Shown here: piece by piece, positions 46,090-54,183 of the stretch | Position numbering within the stretch: position 1 is the stretch's first letter | Layout: every line of letters begins with the position of its first letter | From: Spirobacillus cienkowskii | GTDB lineage: Bacteria; Bdellovibrionota_B; Oligoflexia; Silvanigrellales; Silvanigrellaceae | Length of the DNA stretch: 64,000 nucleotides | Assembly (NCBI GenBank): GCA_003339605.1 | Contig: QOVW01000058.1 | Coordinates: forward strand, 1 to 64,000 | Direction of reading: 5' to 3' | Position numbers and translations under genes: made by a program | The notes under the pieces: generated by a model | What the model was told of the DNA's origin: nothing | Database searches by the model: none | Seen by the model: only the letters and a program-made list of their open reading frames with translations

Positions 46090-46796
46090 AGCTAGCTTTT
46101 TTTTATTTTAAAATTTTTTTCTTGGGTACAGTACGTAATATACCCGCGTTATTTTTTACATTAATTTTTCCACCTTTAATGCTTTTATTGTTTGCTCATC
46201 AATGGGAGGGAAAAAATCAATTGGGGGCGGTGATTGTATTTTTTAATTATTCCGTTCAAACCGTTGCACTGATGCTTTTGGGGATGGGAGTCACACAAGA
46301 AAAAAACTCAGAATGGGCAAAATATTTAAGAACTTTGCCAGTTAACATTTTACCGATGATCTTAGGTCGAATACTGCATACTTTAATGCTCTCACTTGCT
46401 AATATTATTTCTCTCTCAATCGTTTCTATTTTTATTTTAAACATGCATTTATCATTAGATAATTTATTGTTTTTTAGTTTGATCGCTTTAATAGGCGCAA
46501 TTCCAATGGCACTTTTAGGAATGACTATTGGTTATGCCGCAACACCAGAATCCTCTCGCAGTATATTCACCTTGTTAAACTTGCTGTTGCTTTTTGGTGC
46601 TTTTGCCTTACCTGACTCTGGAATTTTTGGAATTGCACGAGAATTTATTCCTACCTATCAATGGGCACAGCTTTCTTTTTCGCATATTAACCCATTAATA
46701 AACCCGTTAACCCCAAGCTTGTGGTTAACGGGCTACTCAATCATTTTTTTAATTGCATTTCAAAAAATATATTCTCGCTCTGTTAATAAAAATTAA
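46086..46796 (+). CDS. ABC-2-type exporter, permease subunit
   Basis: This 236-residue protein has six predicted helices typical of ABC2 membrane subunits, including the FPPLMLLLFAHQWEG start and the GITVTQEK-like loop (GMGVTQEKNSEW). It begins with GTG overlapping the ATPase stop (GTGA), so both are made together. Substrate unknown. The end of the gene contains a 10-bp hairpin (46703-46732) that may terminate the convergent superoxide dismutase gene. The stop overlaps that gene by four bases. Confidence 0.85.
   Translation: MKLAFFYFKIFFLGTVRNIPALFFTLIFPPLMLLLFAHQWEGKNQLGAVIVFFNYSVQTVALMLLGMGVTQEKNSEWAKYLRTLPVNILPMILGRILHTLMLSLANIISLSIVSIFILNMHLSLDNLLFFSLIALIGAIPMALLGMTIGYAATPESSRSIFTLLNLLLLFGAFALPDSGIFGIAREFIPTYQWAQLSFSHINPLINPLTPSLWLTGYSIIFLIAFQKIYSRSVNKN
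46703..46732 (-). terminator. terminator for the sod gene embedded in the permease gene
   Basis: CCCGTTAACC (46703-46712) and GGTTAACGGG (46723-46732) form a perfect 10-bp stem with a 10-base loop. On the minus strand it stands 60 bases after the sod stop and is followed by TTTATTAAT, as an intrinsic terminator would be. It lies wholly within coding sequence of the convergent permease, encoding residues about 206-216. Confidence 0.6.
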
Positions 46797-47380
46797 GCTT
46801 TAATTTGTGACAAGCGATCATTAACAACAAACCAATTGATATTTTTAAAGAAAGTATCAATATAAGATCCACGATTTGCTTTAAAATCTAGAAAAAAAGC
46901 ATGCTCCCATGTATCCATAACAAGAATTGGGATGTGATTTAATGGAAAACCAATGTGATGTTCCATAATTTGCACATTTTTTAATTTACCTGAGGTGGTC
47001 TCAATACATGTGACAACCCATCCTGGCACCGCAAGCCCTGTCGCTTTGACATCGGCTTTCCAAGAATCAAGACTTCCAAAAGAAGATTTGGCAAGGTTTT
47101 CAAACTGCTGCGAAGGCGCGCCATTGGCTTGTAAGTTGTCAAAATACATTTCATGCAAATACGTTCCGTTGTAAGGAACACAATGGCGTCTTTTAAGCTC
47201 AGAAAACTCACCGAAACTATAATTAGATAAAGATTTATCCATTTTTTCTAATTTTTCTTCAATTTCATTGAGTTTTTTTACATAACCTTCATACAATCCA
47301 AAATGTGCCTCTAACTGCGAATCACTAATTCCATCAAGCTTACCGAGTAAATGTTTAAAACTTCTTATTTCTTTAGCCAT
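46793..47380 (-). CDS. sodB: superoxide dismutase, Fe/Mn family
   Basis: This 195-residue cytosolic enzyme detoxifies superoxide. Metal ligands can be placed at His26, His76, Asp156 and His160 (MDTWEHAFF). The first ligand helix reads HFGLYEGYVKKL instead of the usual HHxxYV, and the second region YLHEMYFDN lacks the classical Trp; it belongs to a divergent subgroup. Fe versus Mn cannot be decided. The ATG follows AAGGAG; an in-frame start 23 codons upstream would read through that site. It converges with the ABC-2 permease. Confidence 0.88.
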   Translation of the reverse strand: MAKEIRSFKHLLGKLDGISDSQLEAHFGLYEGYVKKLNEIEEKLEKMDKSLSNYSFGEFSELKRRHCVPYNGTYLHEMYFDNLQANGAPSQQFENLAKSSFGSLDSWKADVKATGLAVPGWVVTCIETTSGKLKNVQIMEHHIGFPLNHIPILVMDTWEHAFFLDFKANRGSYIDTFFKNINWFVVNDRLSQIKA

Positions 47381-47474
47381 AAATATGATCTCCTTTATTC
47401 TAATCATCAAGAAGGTTTCTATTAAAACACCAAAATAGTCGAACTGCAAACAACAACAAAATAAGTGTACAAGA

Positions 47475-48569
47475 TTATTTATTACTCTGATTCTCTTGAC
47501 TTATTGATGGTGTTACTTTTTTAGGAAAAGTTGTAGGATCCAATTTTAAAACATCGCCTACAACAATAGGCCGTTTTTCATCTTCATAACGAATAAATGC
47601 AATAGAAGAATCTATCTCTCCCTGCACTTCTGGTAAATAATGAATAACATGAATACGCGCGTCATTAGGACCAATTAATCGCATTCCTATTTCAAGACCG
47701 TAAGCACGCCCTCTATCTAAATATACCCAACCTCTAAAACGACGAATGACTTTAAATTCTTCTTTTTTTAAATCATGCAATTCTGGAAAAACTTTATTAA
47801 CCAGTTGCTCAGCCAGATTTTGTGGATGAAAAGGAGCCGGAACATTTACATTTATAATTTCTTTATTTTTTTCGGCAAATACACCAGAGTTTATTTGCGA
47901 TTTATAGGTAACAGTAGGCCAATTTAATTTTTTTTGTGACATTTGCGAAACAATTTGCACAATAATCAAGCGATGTGCCCTTCCAGGAAATGGCGCTTGA
48001 GATGGACTTTTTAATTCAGAAAGATAATTTCCTTTACAGACAATCTTTGATAAATTGGTCACATTCAAAATTCCTTTTTCTGCAAACTTTTCACCCACAA
48101 ACAAATCAAAAATATGGCTCATTCGATTTTCAGATTGAAAATCATAAAACGAATTCACTTTAACTGGTGATAAATTTAGAAATGTTCTATTTGCAATATT
48201 TTCGAGCGAATTTTGACTATCTGGCAAAGGAAATGGAGCAACATTTTGCGTAAAATTCCATACAGAACCTAATTGCAAACAATCTTGGTACCTTATTAAA
48301 GATGATGCTTTCAAATACTCTTGGCTTTGCACACGACCAACCTGAAAAACAAAGTAAGTTGGCAAATAGGCATCAAATTTTTTATTCCAAGAGAAAATTC
48401 GAGTACCACGATAAGCTCCTTGTTTAATTTCTTGCACCAGTTGTGATTGCAAAATACCTAGTTGTGAGAGTTGTTTATCCTGATAATCACGCGCTGATTG
48501 TTTAATATTAACACTAATTTCTGGATTTTCAGAGATCATCATTGTAGGAGGTAAAATTAAAAAAGGCAC
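47475..48569 (-). CDS. hypothetical protein with FlgT-like C-terminal segment
   Basis: This 364-residue protein has no recognised family, and no clear signal peptide or lipobox. The C-terminal 90 residues (GWVYLDRGRAYGLEIGMRL, then DSSIAFIRYEDEKRPIVVGD) resemble the beta-rich FlgT/CsgG-like C-terminal folds also suggested in the lipoprotein at 39631. It begins with GTG after AGGAG. It lies 31 bases downstream of the ALDH-like gene and 94 bases upstream of sodB, all on the minus strand. Confidence 0.65.
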   Translation of the reverse strand: MPFLILPPTMMISENPEISVNIKQSARDYQDKQLSQLGILQSQLVQEIKQGAYRGTRIFSWNKKFDAYLPTYFVFQVGRVQSQEYLKASSLIRYQDCLQLGSVWNFTQNVAPFPLPDSQNSLENIANRTFLNLSPVKVNSFYDFQSENRMSHIFDLFVGEKFAEKGILNVTNLSKIVCKGNYLSELKSPSQAPFPGRAHRLIIVQIVSQMSQKKLNWPTVTYKSQINSGVFAEKNKEIINVNVPAPFHPQNLAEQLVNKVFPELHDLKKEEFKVIRRFRGWVYLDRGRAYGLEIGMRLIGPNDARIHVIHYLPEVQGEIDSSIAFIRYEDEKRPIVVGDVLKLDPTTFPKKVTPSISQENQSNK

Positions 48570-48600
48570 AGTGACTCCTAAAAATTTATTTAGGATTATT

Positions 48601-50094
48601 TTATATCGTTTTCGTCTCGTTTTCTAACACATTGGACTTTGCAAGATTAAGAACTTGAGGATACACAGTAGAAAGCAAAAATCGAACTCCCGTAATGTAA
48701 CTATTGCCAGCTTTACCACGCCCAATACTTGGTAAAAGTGGGTTCAATTTTATTGTTGCTGCATTCCACAAAATAGACGGAACTGCAGAACGTTTGCGAA
48801 TTTCATGGACCTCTTCAAGATATTGGGTATGAACTCCAAGACATCGGGTTGCACCCAATTCATCCAAAATGGCGATCATTTCATCACGATTATCTATCGG
48901 AATTAAACACACATCAGGGCCAAAAAAAGCATTTGATGCATAAATACTTTTTAAAACTTTTTCAGGTTTCATGTAATGAACGCCTGGTGATACAAAATAA
49001 CCGTTACCTGAATTGTCAATTGGCTTTCCCCAACGCAAGGTTTCATCCGATTCTCGTGCGGCAATTCCTTGAAACCTTAAAAATCTTTCCCACGAATTGG
49101 AGCTACAGAGCGGCTCCATAACATGAATATCCGAGCGAGAAAGATCTTCTCGTGCACCAATAGGCATTGCTTTAATTGCATTAACAAAATTTTCTTGAAA
49201 CTCAGTAAAAATTGGCTTTTCAATAAACACTAAGTTTGTCGATTCTAATCTTTGACCCGCATCCAAACACGCACCATAAATTATTTTTGCAATTGCTTTT
49301 TGTAAATCAGCAGACTGAGTGACGAGTGCCGCATTTTTTCCGCCACCACACAAAACCAATCTCGCGTTTTGTTGATTTGACGTATCGCGTCGAATTTGTT
49401 CGAGACTTTCTTCTCCGCCCGTATATAAAATTGTATCAAATTGATGACTTAACACTAACCGACGAAAAACTTCAAAATCACCATAAACAATTTGAATGAC
49501 TCCAGGTGGAAACGACGCTTGATGAAAACCACTCGCAAGCAATGAACCTGAAAGTAAACAATGAGACGAAGGTTGCATACACACTGCATTGCCAGCAGCA
49601 AGCGAAGGCAACACGCTACAAAGTAAAGAATAAACAGGTAACGCAATATTTGACGATACGAGAACGAGCCCTAACGGTGCATATTGCCATTCCCAACCTT
49701 CTTCATCTCTTTTTATTGAGAGCGCTTGTCTACAAAACTCGGAAACAGAATAAAATAACTTTTCGCATAAGTCCCATTCTTGTTCAACGGCAATACGCGA
49801 ACGCGCAAGCTCTAACATCATGTTACTTTTAATTTCTTCTGAATTTTCTTTTAAAAAGCCAATGAGTTTTTTTATGTAACCTAAACGTTCGTCTAATGAT
49901 GTGGAACGAAATTTTTTTTGCGCTGATTTCATTCCTTGAATCACAGGATCAACCAACTCCTTGCTCCAACATGCGGTTGCTAAAATATCAATTGGGTTAG
50001 CAGGATTTTGAATTGAAAAAATTTTTTCTAATTTATAAGTTGCGTAAAAATTACCATTAATATACGGAGGAATGAGATTTAAATTTAGAGACAT
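48601..50094 (-). CDS. aldehyde-dehydrogenase-fold protein, probable pseudoenzyme
   Basis: This 497-residue protein spans the full ALDH fold and has the conserved Asn149 (SSNIALPV). The catalytic Cys position (AGQRxC) is Leu283 in AGQRLES. The Glu of the LELGGKN motif is Cys249 in LCGGGKN. The cofactor Lys of KPS is Gln174, and the Glu before FGP is Ala. Loss of all four makes normal aldehyde oxidation implausible. It might bind NAD(P), act as a scaffold, or catalyse something new with Cys249. The ATG follows GGAGG. It is downstream of mutY on the same strand. Confidence 0.8.
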   Translation of the reverse strand: MSLNLNLIPPYINGNFYATYKLEKIFSIQNPANPIDILATACWSKELVDPVIQGMKSAQKKFRSTSLDERLGYIKKLIGFLKENSEEIKSNMMLELARSRIAVEQEWDLCEKLFYSVSEFCRQALSIKRDEEGWEWQYAPLGLVLVSSNIALPVYSLLCSVLPSLAAGNAVCMQPSSHCLLSGSLLASGFHQASFPPGVIQIVYGDFEVFRRLVLSHQFDTILYTGGEESLEQIRRDTSNQQNARLVLCGGGKNAALVTQSADLQKAIAKIIYGACLDAGQRLESTNLVFIEKPIFTEFQENFVNAIKAMPIGAREDLSRSDIHVMEPLCSSNSWERFLRFQGIAARESDETLRWGKPIDNSGNGYFVSPGVHYMKPEKVLKSIYASNAFFGPDVCLIPIDNRDEMIAILDELGATRCLGVHTQYLEEVHEIRKRSAVPSILWNAATIKLNPLLPSIGRGKAGNSYITGVRFLLSTVYPQVLNLAKSNVLENETKTI

Positions 50095-50122
50095 GCTTTA
50101 ACCTCCTCAAAATCGCATACAG

Positions 50123-51190
50123 CTAAATTGAGGATAGGATTTTTAATACCTTAAGGTCAAGAGACGATGACAAATTCTGCTTTAAGTTAGGTAAAGAAAT
50201 CCACTCTTCTGACTGGGAAAAAGAGAGCTCTTTAAAAAGATCTTTTAATAATTTTGGGTTTGCATCTTCTATTAAAATAACGTGACCAGTAATTTTATGA
50301 TGAGTGATTAAGTGTTTAAAATTATTCTCAAGATAATTAGCTGCTAAACCAAATTTTTTAAATTTCAATAATAAATCTTGTAGTGAAAAACCATCTCGAG
50401 AGCATACGAGTGGAAATCCTTTTGTATTACTTAATAGTCCATTTTTTCTTTCAACCAAAGAATATTCTAAACGACTCGTATTTTTAAACACAAAAACAAA
50501 TACAGATTCTAACTGAGTCGTTTTTCTTGGTTTTACAGGAGGACATAAGCTCACAGAATTATTTTTATAAGCCAAACAAAATTTATTAACCGGACATTCA
50601 AAACAATTTGGATTACTTTTTTTACAAACCATTGCACCCAAATCCATCATTGCTTGATTAAAATCACCTGGATTGTTGTCTGAAATTTTATGGGTGACAA
50701 AACTTAAAATTTGATTTTGACCCTGACGATTCCAAACATTGGATTGCAAATTAAGTAAACGACTTACAACACGAATCACATTTCCATCAACACACGCAAC
50801 ACGCTCATTAAAACAAATACTAGAAATAATGGAAGCTGTATAATGACCACAACCAGGAACTTTTAACCAGTCATCCCTTTTTTTAGGAAAATCTGAATTG
50901 TGTTCTTCAATTATATATTTTGCACCAATTCTTAAATTTCTAGCTCTAGCATAATAGCCAAGACCAGCCCAAAGTTCTCTTAGTTTTTCATCAGAACATT
51001 CAGCCAACAAATTTAAGTTTGGTAATTCAGAAATAAATTTTTTAAAGCGAGGTAACACAACAGAAATAGTTGTCTGTTGACTCATTATTTCACAAATCCA
51101 GGTATGATAAACATTAATATTTTCACGCCATGGAAATTTTCTTTTATGAATTGTGTACCAGGCTAATAAGTTTTGGGTAAATTGCGACAT
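50123..51190 (-). CDS. mutY: A/G-specific adenine glycosylase MutY
   Basis: MutY removes adenine mispaired with 8-oxoguanine. This 355-residue protein has catalytic Glu34 (CEIMSQQT), the GCGHYTA helix-hairpin-helix, catalytic Asp135 (VDGNVIR) and the 4Fe-4S cysteines Cys189, Cys196, Cys199 and Cys205 (C-x6-C-x2-C-x5-C). The C-terminal NUDIX-like 8-oxoG-recognition domain follows (about 220-355). ATG 51190 begins the usual MSQFTQ-type N-terminus; an earlier ATG adds six residues. No good ribosome binding site is visible. Confidence 0.95.
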   Translation of the reverse strand: MSQFTQNLLAWYTIHKRKFPWRENINVYHTWICEIMSQQTTISVVLPRFKKFISELPNLNLLAECSDEKLRELWAGLGYYARARNLRIGAKYIIEEHNSDFPKKRDDWLKVPGCGHYTASIISSICFNERVACVDGNVIRVVSRLLNLQSNVWNRQGQNQILSFVTHKISDNNPGDFNQAMMDLGAMVCKKSNPNCFECPVNKFCLAYKNNSVSLCPPVKPRKTTQLESVFVFVFKNTSRLEYSLVERKNGLLSNTKGFPLVCSRDGFSLQDLLLKFKKFGLAANYLENNFKHLITHHKITGHVILIEDANPKLLKDLFKELSFSQSEEWISLPNLKQNLSSSLDLKVLKILSSI

Positions 51191-51200
51191 AAAGAGAAAT

Positions 51201-51234
51201 AAACACAAAAATACAGCTGAGTATTTTTGTGTTT
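51201..51234 (-). terminator. terminator after the AT-hook protein gene
   Basis: A perfect 14-bp inverted repeat (51201-51214 with 51221-51234) encloses a 6-base loop, directly after the AT-hook gene stop. On the minus strand its second arm is T-rich (GTATTTTTGTGTTT), followed by ATTTCTCTTT. mutY begins only 11 bases beyond it, so the structure also covers the mutY leader. Confidence 0.7.
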
Positions 51235-51235
51235 G

Positions 51236-51691
51236 TTATACAGCTCCTTCTTCAGTCATAACTTCATTTGAATTTGAAGACTTATCTGATGAAGATTTTC
51301 TTGGACGACCTCTTCTCATTGATTGTTTTAATTTATCAAGTTTACTAGGACGACCGCGTTTCTTTGGAGTTTTCACGACAGCCTTCTTAGGACGACCGCG
51401 TTTCTTTGTTGATGATTTAGATGGACGACCGCGTTTCTTTGCAGCAGATGTTTTAGTTGGACGACCACGCTTTGTCGTTTTTTTCTTACCAGCAACTTTT
51501 TTTGCAGTTTTTTTCTTTGTTCCTTTTTTAGAAACCTTTTTGCTTACTTTTTTCTTTGTTGTCGTCTTTTTAGCTGTTTTTTTACCAGCAACTTTCTTTT
51601 TCTTTGCTACAGTTTTTTTACCAGCCTTCTTTGTTGCTTTTTTTGTACCAGACTTTTTTGCGCTTGCTTTCTTACGCTTTGTTTCAGCCAT
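51236..51691 (-). CDS. histone-H1-like, five-AT-hook DNA-binding protein
   Basis: This 151-residue protein is a lysine/alanine-rich tail (1-73, repeated AKK/TKK/VAGKK units) followed by five AT-hook cores RGRP at 75-78, 87-90, 98-101, 112-115 and 127-130. A short acidic C-terminus ends it. AT-hooks bind the minor groove of A/T-rich DNA, and the tail resembles bacterial histone-H1-like proteins. A nucleoid-organising or global regulatory role is likely. The ATG follows AAAGGAGA; an in-frame codon 11 residues upstream would read through that site. A terminator follows directly. Confidence 0.9.
   Translation of the reverse strand: MAETKRKKASAKKSGTKKATKKAGKKTVAKKKKVAGKKTAKKTTTKKKVSKKVSKKGTKKKTAKKVAGKKKTTKRGRPTKTSAAKKRGRPSKSSTKKRGRPKKAVVKTPKKRGRPSKLDKLKQSMRRGRPRKSSSDKSSNSNEVMTEEGAV
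51348..51441. repeat. 19-base coding repeat, three copies
   Basis: The 19-base word GGACGACCGCGTTTCTTTG occurs at 51348-51366, 51390-51408 and 51423-51441 (plus-strand reading). Each copy encodes KKRGRP. Spacings of 42 and 33 bases are multiples of three, so the units can expand or contract in frame. More diverged copies, which encode the other hooks, flank them. Confidence 0.85.
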
Positions 51692-51769
51692 AAAACATTC
51701 TCCTTTCAAAATAAAAATCAACAAACCGTTTTACAAGGACGGTTCAATCTTAATTTAACTCATGCCAAA

Positions 51770-51798
51770 AAAAAATGGTAGAGGCAATACCATTTTTT
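51770..51798. terminator. strong bidirectional terminator in a divergent gene gap
   Basis: AAAAAATGGTA (51770-51780) and TACCATTTTTT (51788-51798) make a perfect 11-bp stem with a 7-base loop. On the minus strand nine T follow the stem core; on the plus strand six T. It lies between divergently transcribed genes, where no mRNA end is expected, 79 bases upstream of the AT-hook gene start. A weaker dyad (51724-51729 with 51739-51744) stands between. It could end an unlabelled small RNA or attenuate the AT-hook leader. Confidence 0.65.
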
Positions 51799-51915
51799 AT
51801 TTATTTTTATTAAGAAATTATTTGTCCTTATTTATCAAGGATAAGTTTTCGCAACAAAGTTTGTAGTCAAAGACACAACATATTACTCTTACAAAAATAA
51901 TGAAGGAAGAAATTT

Positions 51916-52995
51916 ATGGATGATTATTTTGAGACAAAAAATAAAAATCAAATACTTGGCCTTGTCTATGATTTACCAACAAAACTTAAGAATTCTAACA
52001 AAATGATTTTCCCAGATGATGCAAGTGCGGAATGGGAGTCGCAAAAAACAATCGATAAGATTATTGAAACTTGGAAACAACTAGGCTTTTCCATAATTCT
52101 TTTTCCACTTGATTCAACATTTCTTAAGAAATGGAGTGAGCTGAGTTCACAATGCACTTTGGTACATTCTTTAGTAGAAGGTTGGGGTTCGCTTGCAAGA
52201 GAAAGTTGGATTCCATCATTATGTGAATTAAGTGGTATTCCATTTATTGGTTCTGATCCATTTGCTCATTCAGTTTGTATGAGCAAAACCCAAACCAAAT
52301 TATTGTGTCAATTTTTAAAAATTCCTGTTCTACCTTTTTACACGATCAAAAATCTGGATGAGATTACTAATATTCCAAGAGAATTTTTTAAAGAAACACA
52401 TTTTATTAAACCTGATGGAGAAGGATCTGGCATGGGGATTGAAGCAAATCATTCTATTTCATCTTCAAAAACAAAAACAGAAAAAATTATTAAAGAACTA
52501 CTCGAAAATTATCCTGATGGCATTTTGATTGAAAAATATATTGATGGCCCAGAATTTACCTCAGCAATGATAAATACACCTCCTCAATTTCTGCCAATTG
52601 CTCAAATTGAGGTTCCTACAGGTGTTTACGGGTTGTCGAATAAATCAAAGGAAATTATGGGAGAAAAAGTAACTTTTCCAAAAATTAATAAAAAGAATGA
52701 GAAAATTATTAAAACTGGTACCGAAAAATTATTTTATTTTCTGCAATTAAAAGATTTTGTCAGAGTTGACTGGCGCTGTGACAACAAGGGTAACGTATTT
52801 TTTCTTGAAGCAAATACACTTCCTGGCCTGTCTTTTCATTACAGCGTATTGCCTATGATGGCGCAACAAATTGGAATCAGTTACGTCGACTTTTTTTCTT
52901 GCCTTGCTCAATCAGCTCTCAAAAGAATGAATTCAAGAAATCTTTGGTATGGGAAAACGAGAATTACAAATAAAAATTCTCAATTGCAAAAATAG
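51916..52995 (+). CDS. D-alanine-D-alanine-ligase-like ATP-grasp protein
   Basis: This 359-residue ATP-grasp enzyme has the Ddl layout: SLVEGWGSLARES (compare HGxxGEDG), the ATP-lid region with FIKPDGEGSGMGI, FTSAMINT and VFFLEANTLPGLS, which matches the Ddl metal-binding FLEVNTLPGMT. The N-terminal HGxxGEDG loop is replaced by VEGWGSLARE, so it is a Ddl relative that may join other amino acids or act in peptidoglycan metabolism. The ATG follows AAGGAAG. No other cell-wall gene adjoins. Confidence 0.75.
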   Translation: MDDYFETKNKNQILGLVYDLPTKLKNSNKMIFPDDASAEWESQKTIDKIIETWKQLGFSIILFPLDSTFLKKWSELSSQCTLVHSLVEGWGSLARESWIPSLCELSGIPFIGSDPFAHSVCMSKTQTKLLCQFLKIPVLPFYTIKNLDEITNIPREFFKETHFIKPDGEGSGMGIEANHSISSSKTKTEKIIKELLENYPDGILIEKYIDGPEFTSAMINTPPQFLPIAQIEVPTGVYGLSNKSKEIMGEKVTFPKINKKNEKIIKTGTEKLFYFLQLKDFVRVDWRCDNKGNVFFLEANTLPGLSFHYSVLPMMAQQIGISYVDFFSCLAQSALKRMNSRNLWYGKTRITNKNSQLQK

Positions 52996-53010
52996 CAATT
53001 GAGAATTTTT
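52972..53010. terminator. bidirectional terminator between the Ddl-like gene and gapA
   Basis: A perfect 16-bp inverted repeat (52972-52987 with 52995-53010) with loop AAAAATA. The T-rich second arm ends in TTTTT, and the reverse reads the same way. The Ddl-like stop codon (52993-52995) touches the loop and second arm. It serves both convergent genes. Confidence 0.85.
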
Positions 53011-53033
53011 ATAACTTATAAATTTAATTAGTT

Positions 53034-54041
53034 TTATAGTTTTCCAGTTGCAACCAGTTTGGTTAATTGAATCATGCGATTGCTAAATCCCCATTCATTG
53101 TCATACCACGATAATACTTTGACCATATTTTCTCCAATGACTGTGGTGTATTCTGCATCAATAGTGGAACTATAAGCAGAACCATTAAAATCACAACTGA
53201 CAAGTGGTTCTTCAGAATAACCCAAAATTCCTTTTAGAGATCCTTCCGCCGCCGATTTAAGAGCTTTATTGATATCTGCAGCGGTGACTGTTTTTTCTAA
53301 TTCAAACGTAACATCAACAAGTGATACATTTGGGGTTGGAACTCGTACTGCAAATCCATGTAATTTACCAGCTAATGAGGGGATCACTTCTGAAATTGCC
53401 TTTGCAGCACCCGTTGACGTTGGAATCATACTTAATGCCGCTGCGCGAGCACGACGCAAGTCCTTATGAGGAAGATCAAGAATATTTTGATCATTGGTAT
53501 AGGAGTGAATTGTTGTCATCAGTCCTTTACGAATCCCAAATTTATCATGAATCACTTTTGTCAGTGGCGCCAAACAATTTGTTGTGCAAGAACCATTACT
53601 CACAATATGATGTTTCGCAAAATCATATTCTGATTCATTGACGCCTAAAACAATTGTTTTATCAATTGATTTTCCAGGTGCACTCAAAATTACTTTTTTT
53701 ACACCTGCTTTGAGATGTGCCGAAGCCTTTTCTCCATCTGTAAATAAACCAGTACATTCTAATACAACCTCAATTCCATGTGCAGCCCAAGGAATTTCTA
53801 CTGGATTTTTTATTGCTGTGATGTTTATTTTTTTTCCATCAAGAATTAAATTATTATCATTGTATTCAACGTGTTGCTGTGCTTTTCCATGCACTGAGTC
53901 ATACTTATAGAGATGCGCCAAAGTTTTTGCATCAGTCAGATCATTGATTAAGCAAACTTCAATATTTTTTTCATCCTTGAGTGCTCTTAAAATGCAACGG
54001 CCTATACGACCAAAACCATTAATACCAACTTTAATTGACAT
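53034..54041 (-). CDS. gapA: glyceraldehyde-3-phosphate dehydrogenase, NAD-dependent
   Basis: This 335-residue glycolytic enzyme oxidises glyceraldehyde 3-phosphate to 1,3-bisphosphoglycerate. The Rossmann GINGFGRIGR, Asp34 (NAD specificity), catalytic Cys152 in SNGSCTTNC and His179 are all present. The chosen ATG 54041 follows GGAGGA; an in-frame start 11 codons earlier would read through it. It is probably monocistronic and highly expressed. No glycolytic neighbour is nearby. Confidence 0.97.
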   Translation of the reverse strand: MSIKVGINGFGRIGRCILRALKDEKNIEVCLINDLTDAKTLAHLYKYDSVHGKAQQHVEYNDNNLILDGKKINITAIKNPVEIPWAAHGIEVVLECTGLFTDGEKASAHLKAGVKKVILSAPGKSIDKTIVLGVNESEYDFAKHHIVSNGSCTTNCLAPLTKVIHDKFGIRKGLMTTIHSYTNDQNILDLPHKDLRRARAAALSMIPTSTGAAKAISEVIPSLAGKLHGFAVRVPTPNVSLVDVTFELEKTVTAADINKALKSAAEGSLKGILGYSEEPLVSCDFNGSAYSSTIDAEYTTVIGENMVKVLSWYDNEWGFSNRMIQLTKLVATGKL

Positions 54042-54183
54042 AGCAAATCCTCCAAAATGTCTTGAAAATAGCAAATAAAGATGTCAAATGCTCAATAATT
54101 CACCCTCAAACGAATGAATATCACAAAGACACCTTCTACTTATCTGAAAAACAAAGTAAGCTGCAAGATTTAATTTATCAGAA

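Noticed and set aside
51348-51441. Direct repeats that could suggest a CRISPR array
   Set aside because: Only three 19-base copies, spacers of 14-23 bases, all inside a coding frame and multiples of three apart; no cas genes.
51153-51758. A 201-codon plus-strand frame with repeated GRPRFF peptides
   Set aside because: It is the complement of the AT-hook repeats. The real protein is on the minus strand with a ribosome binding site and RGRP motifs.
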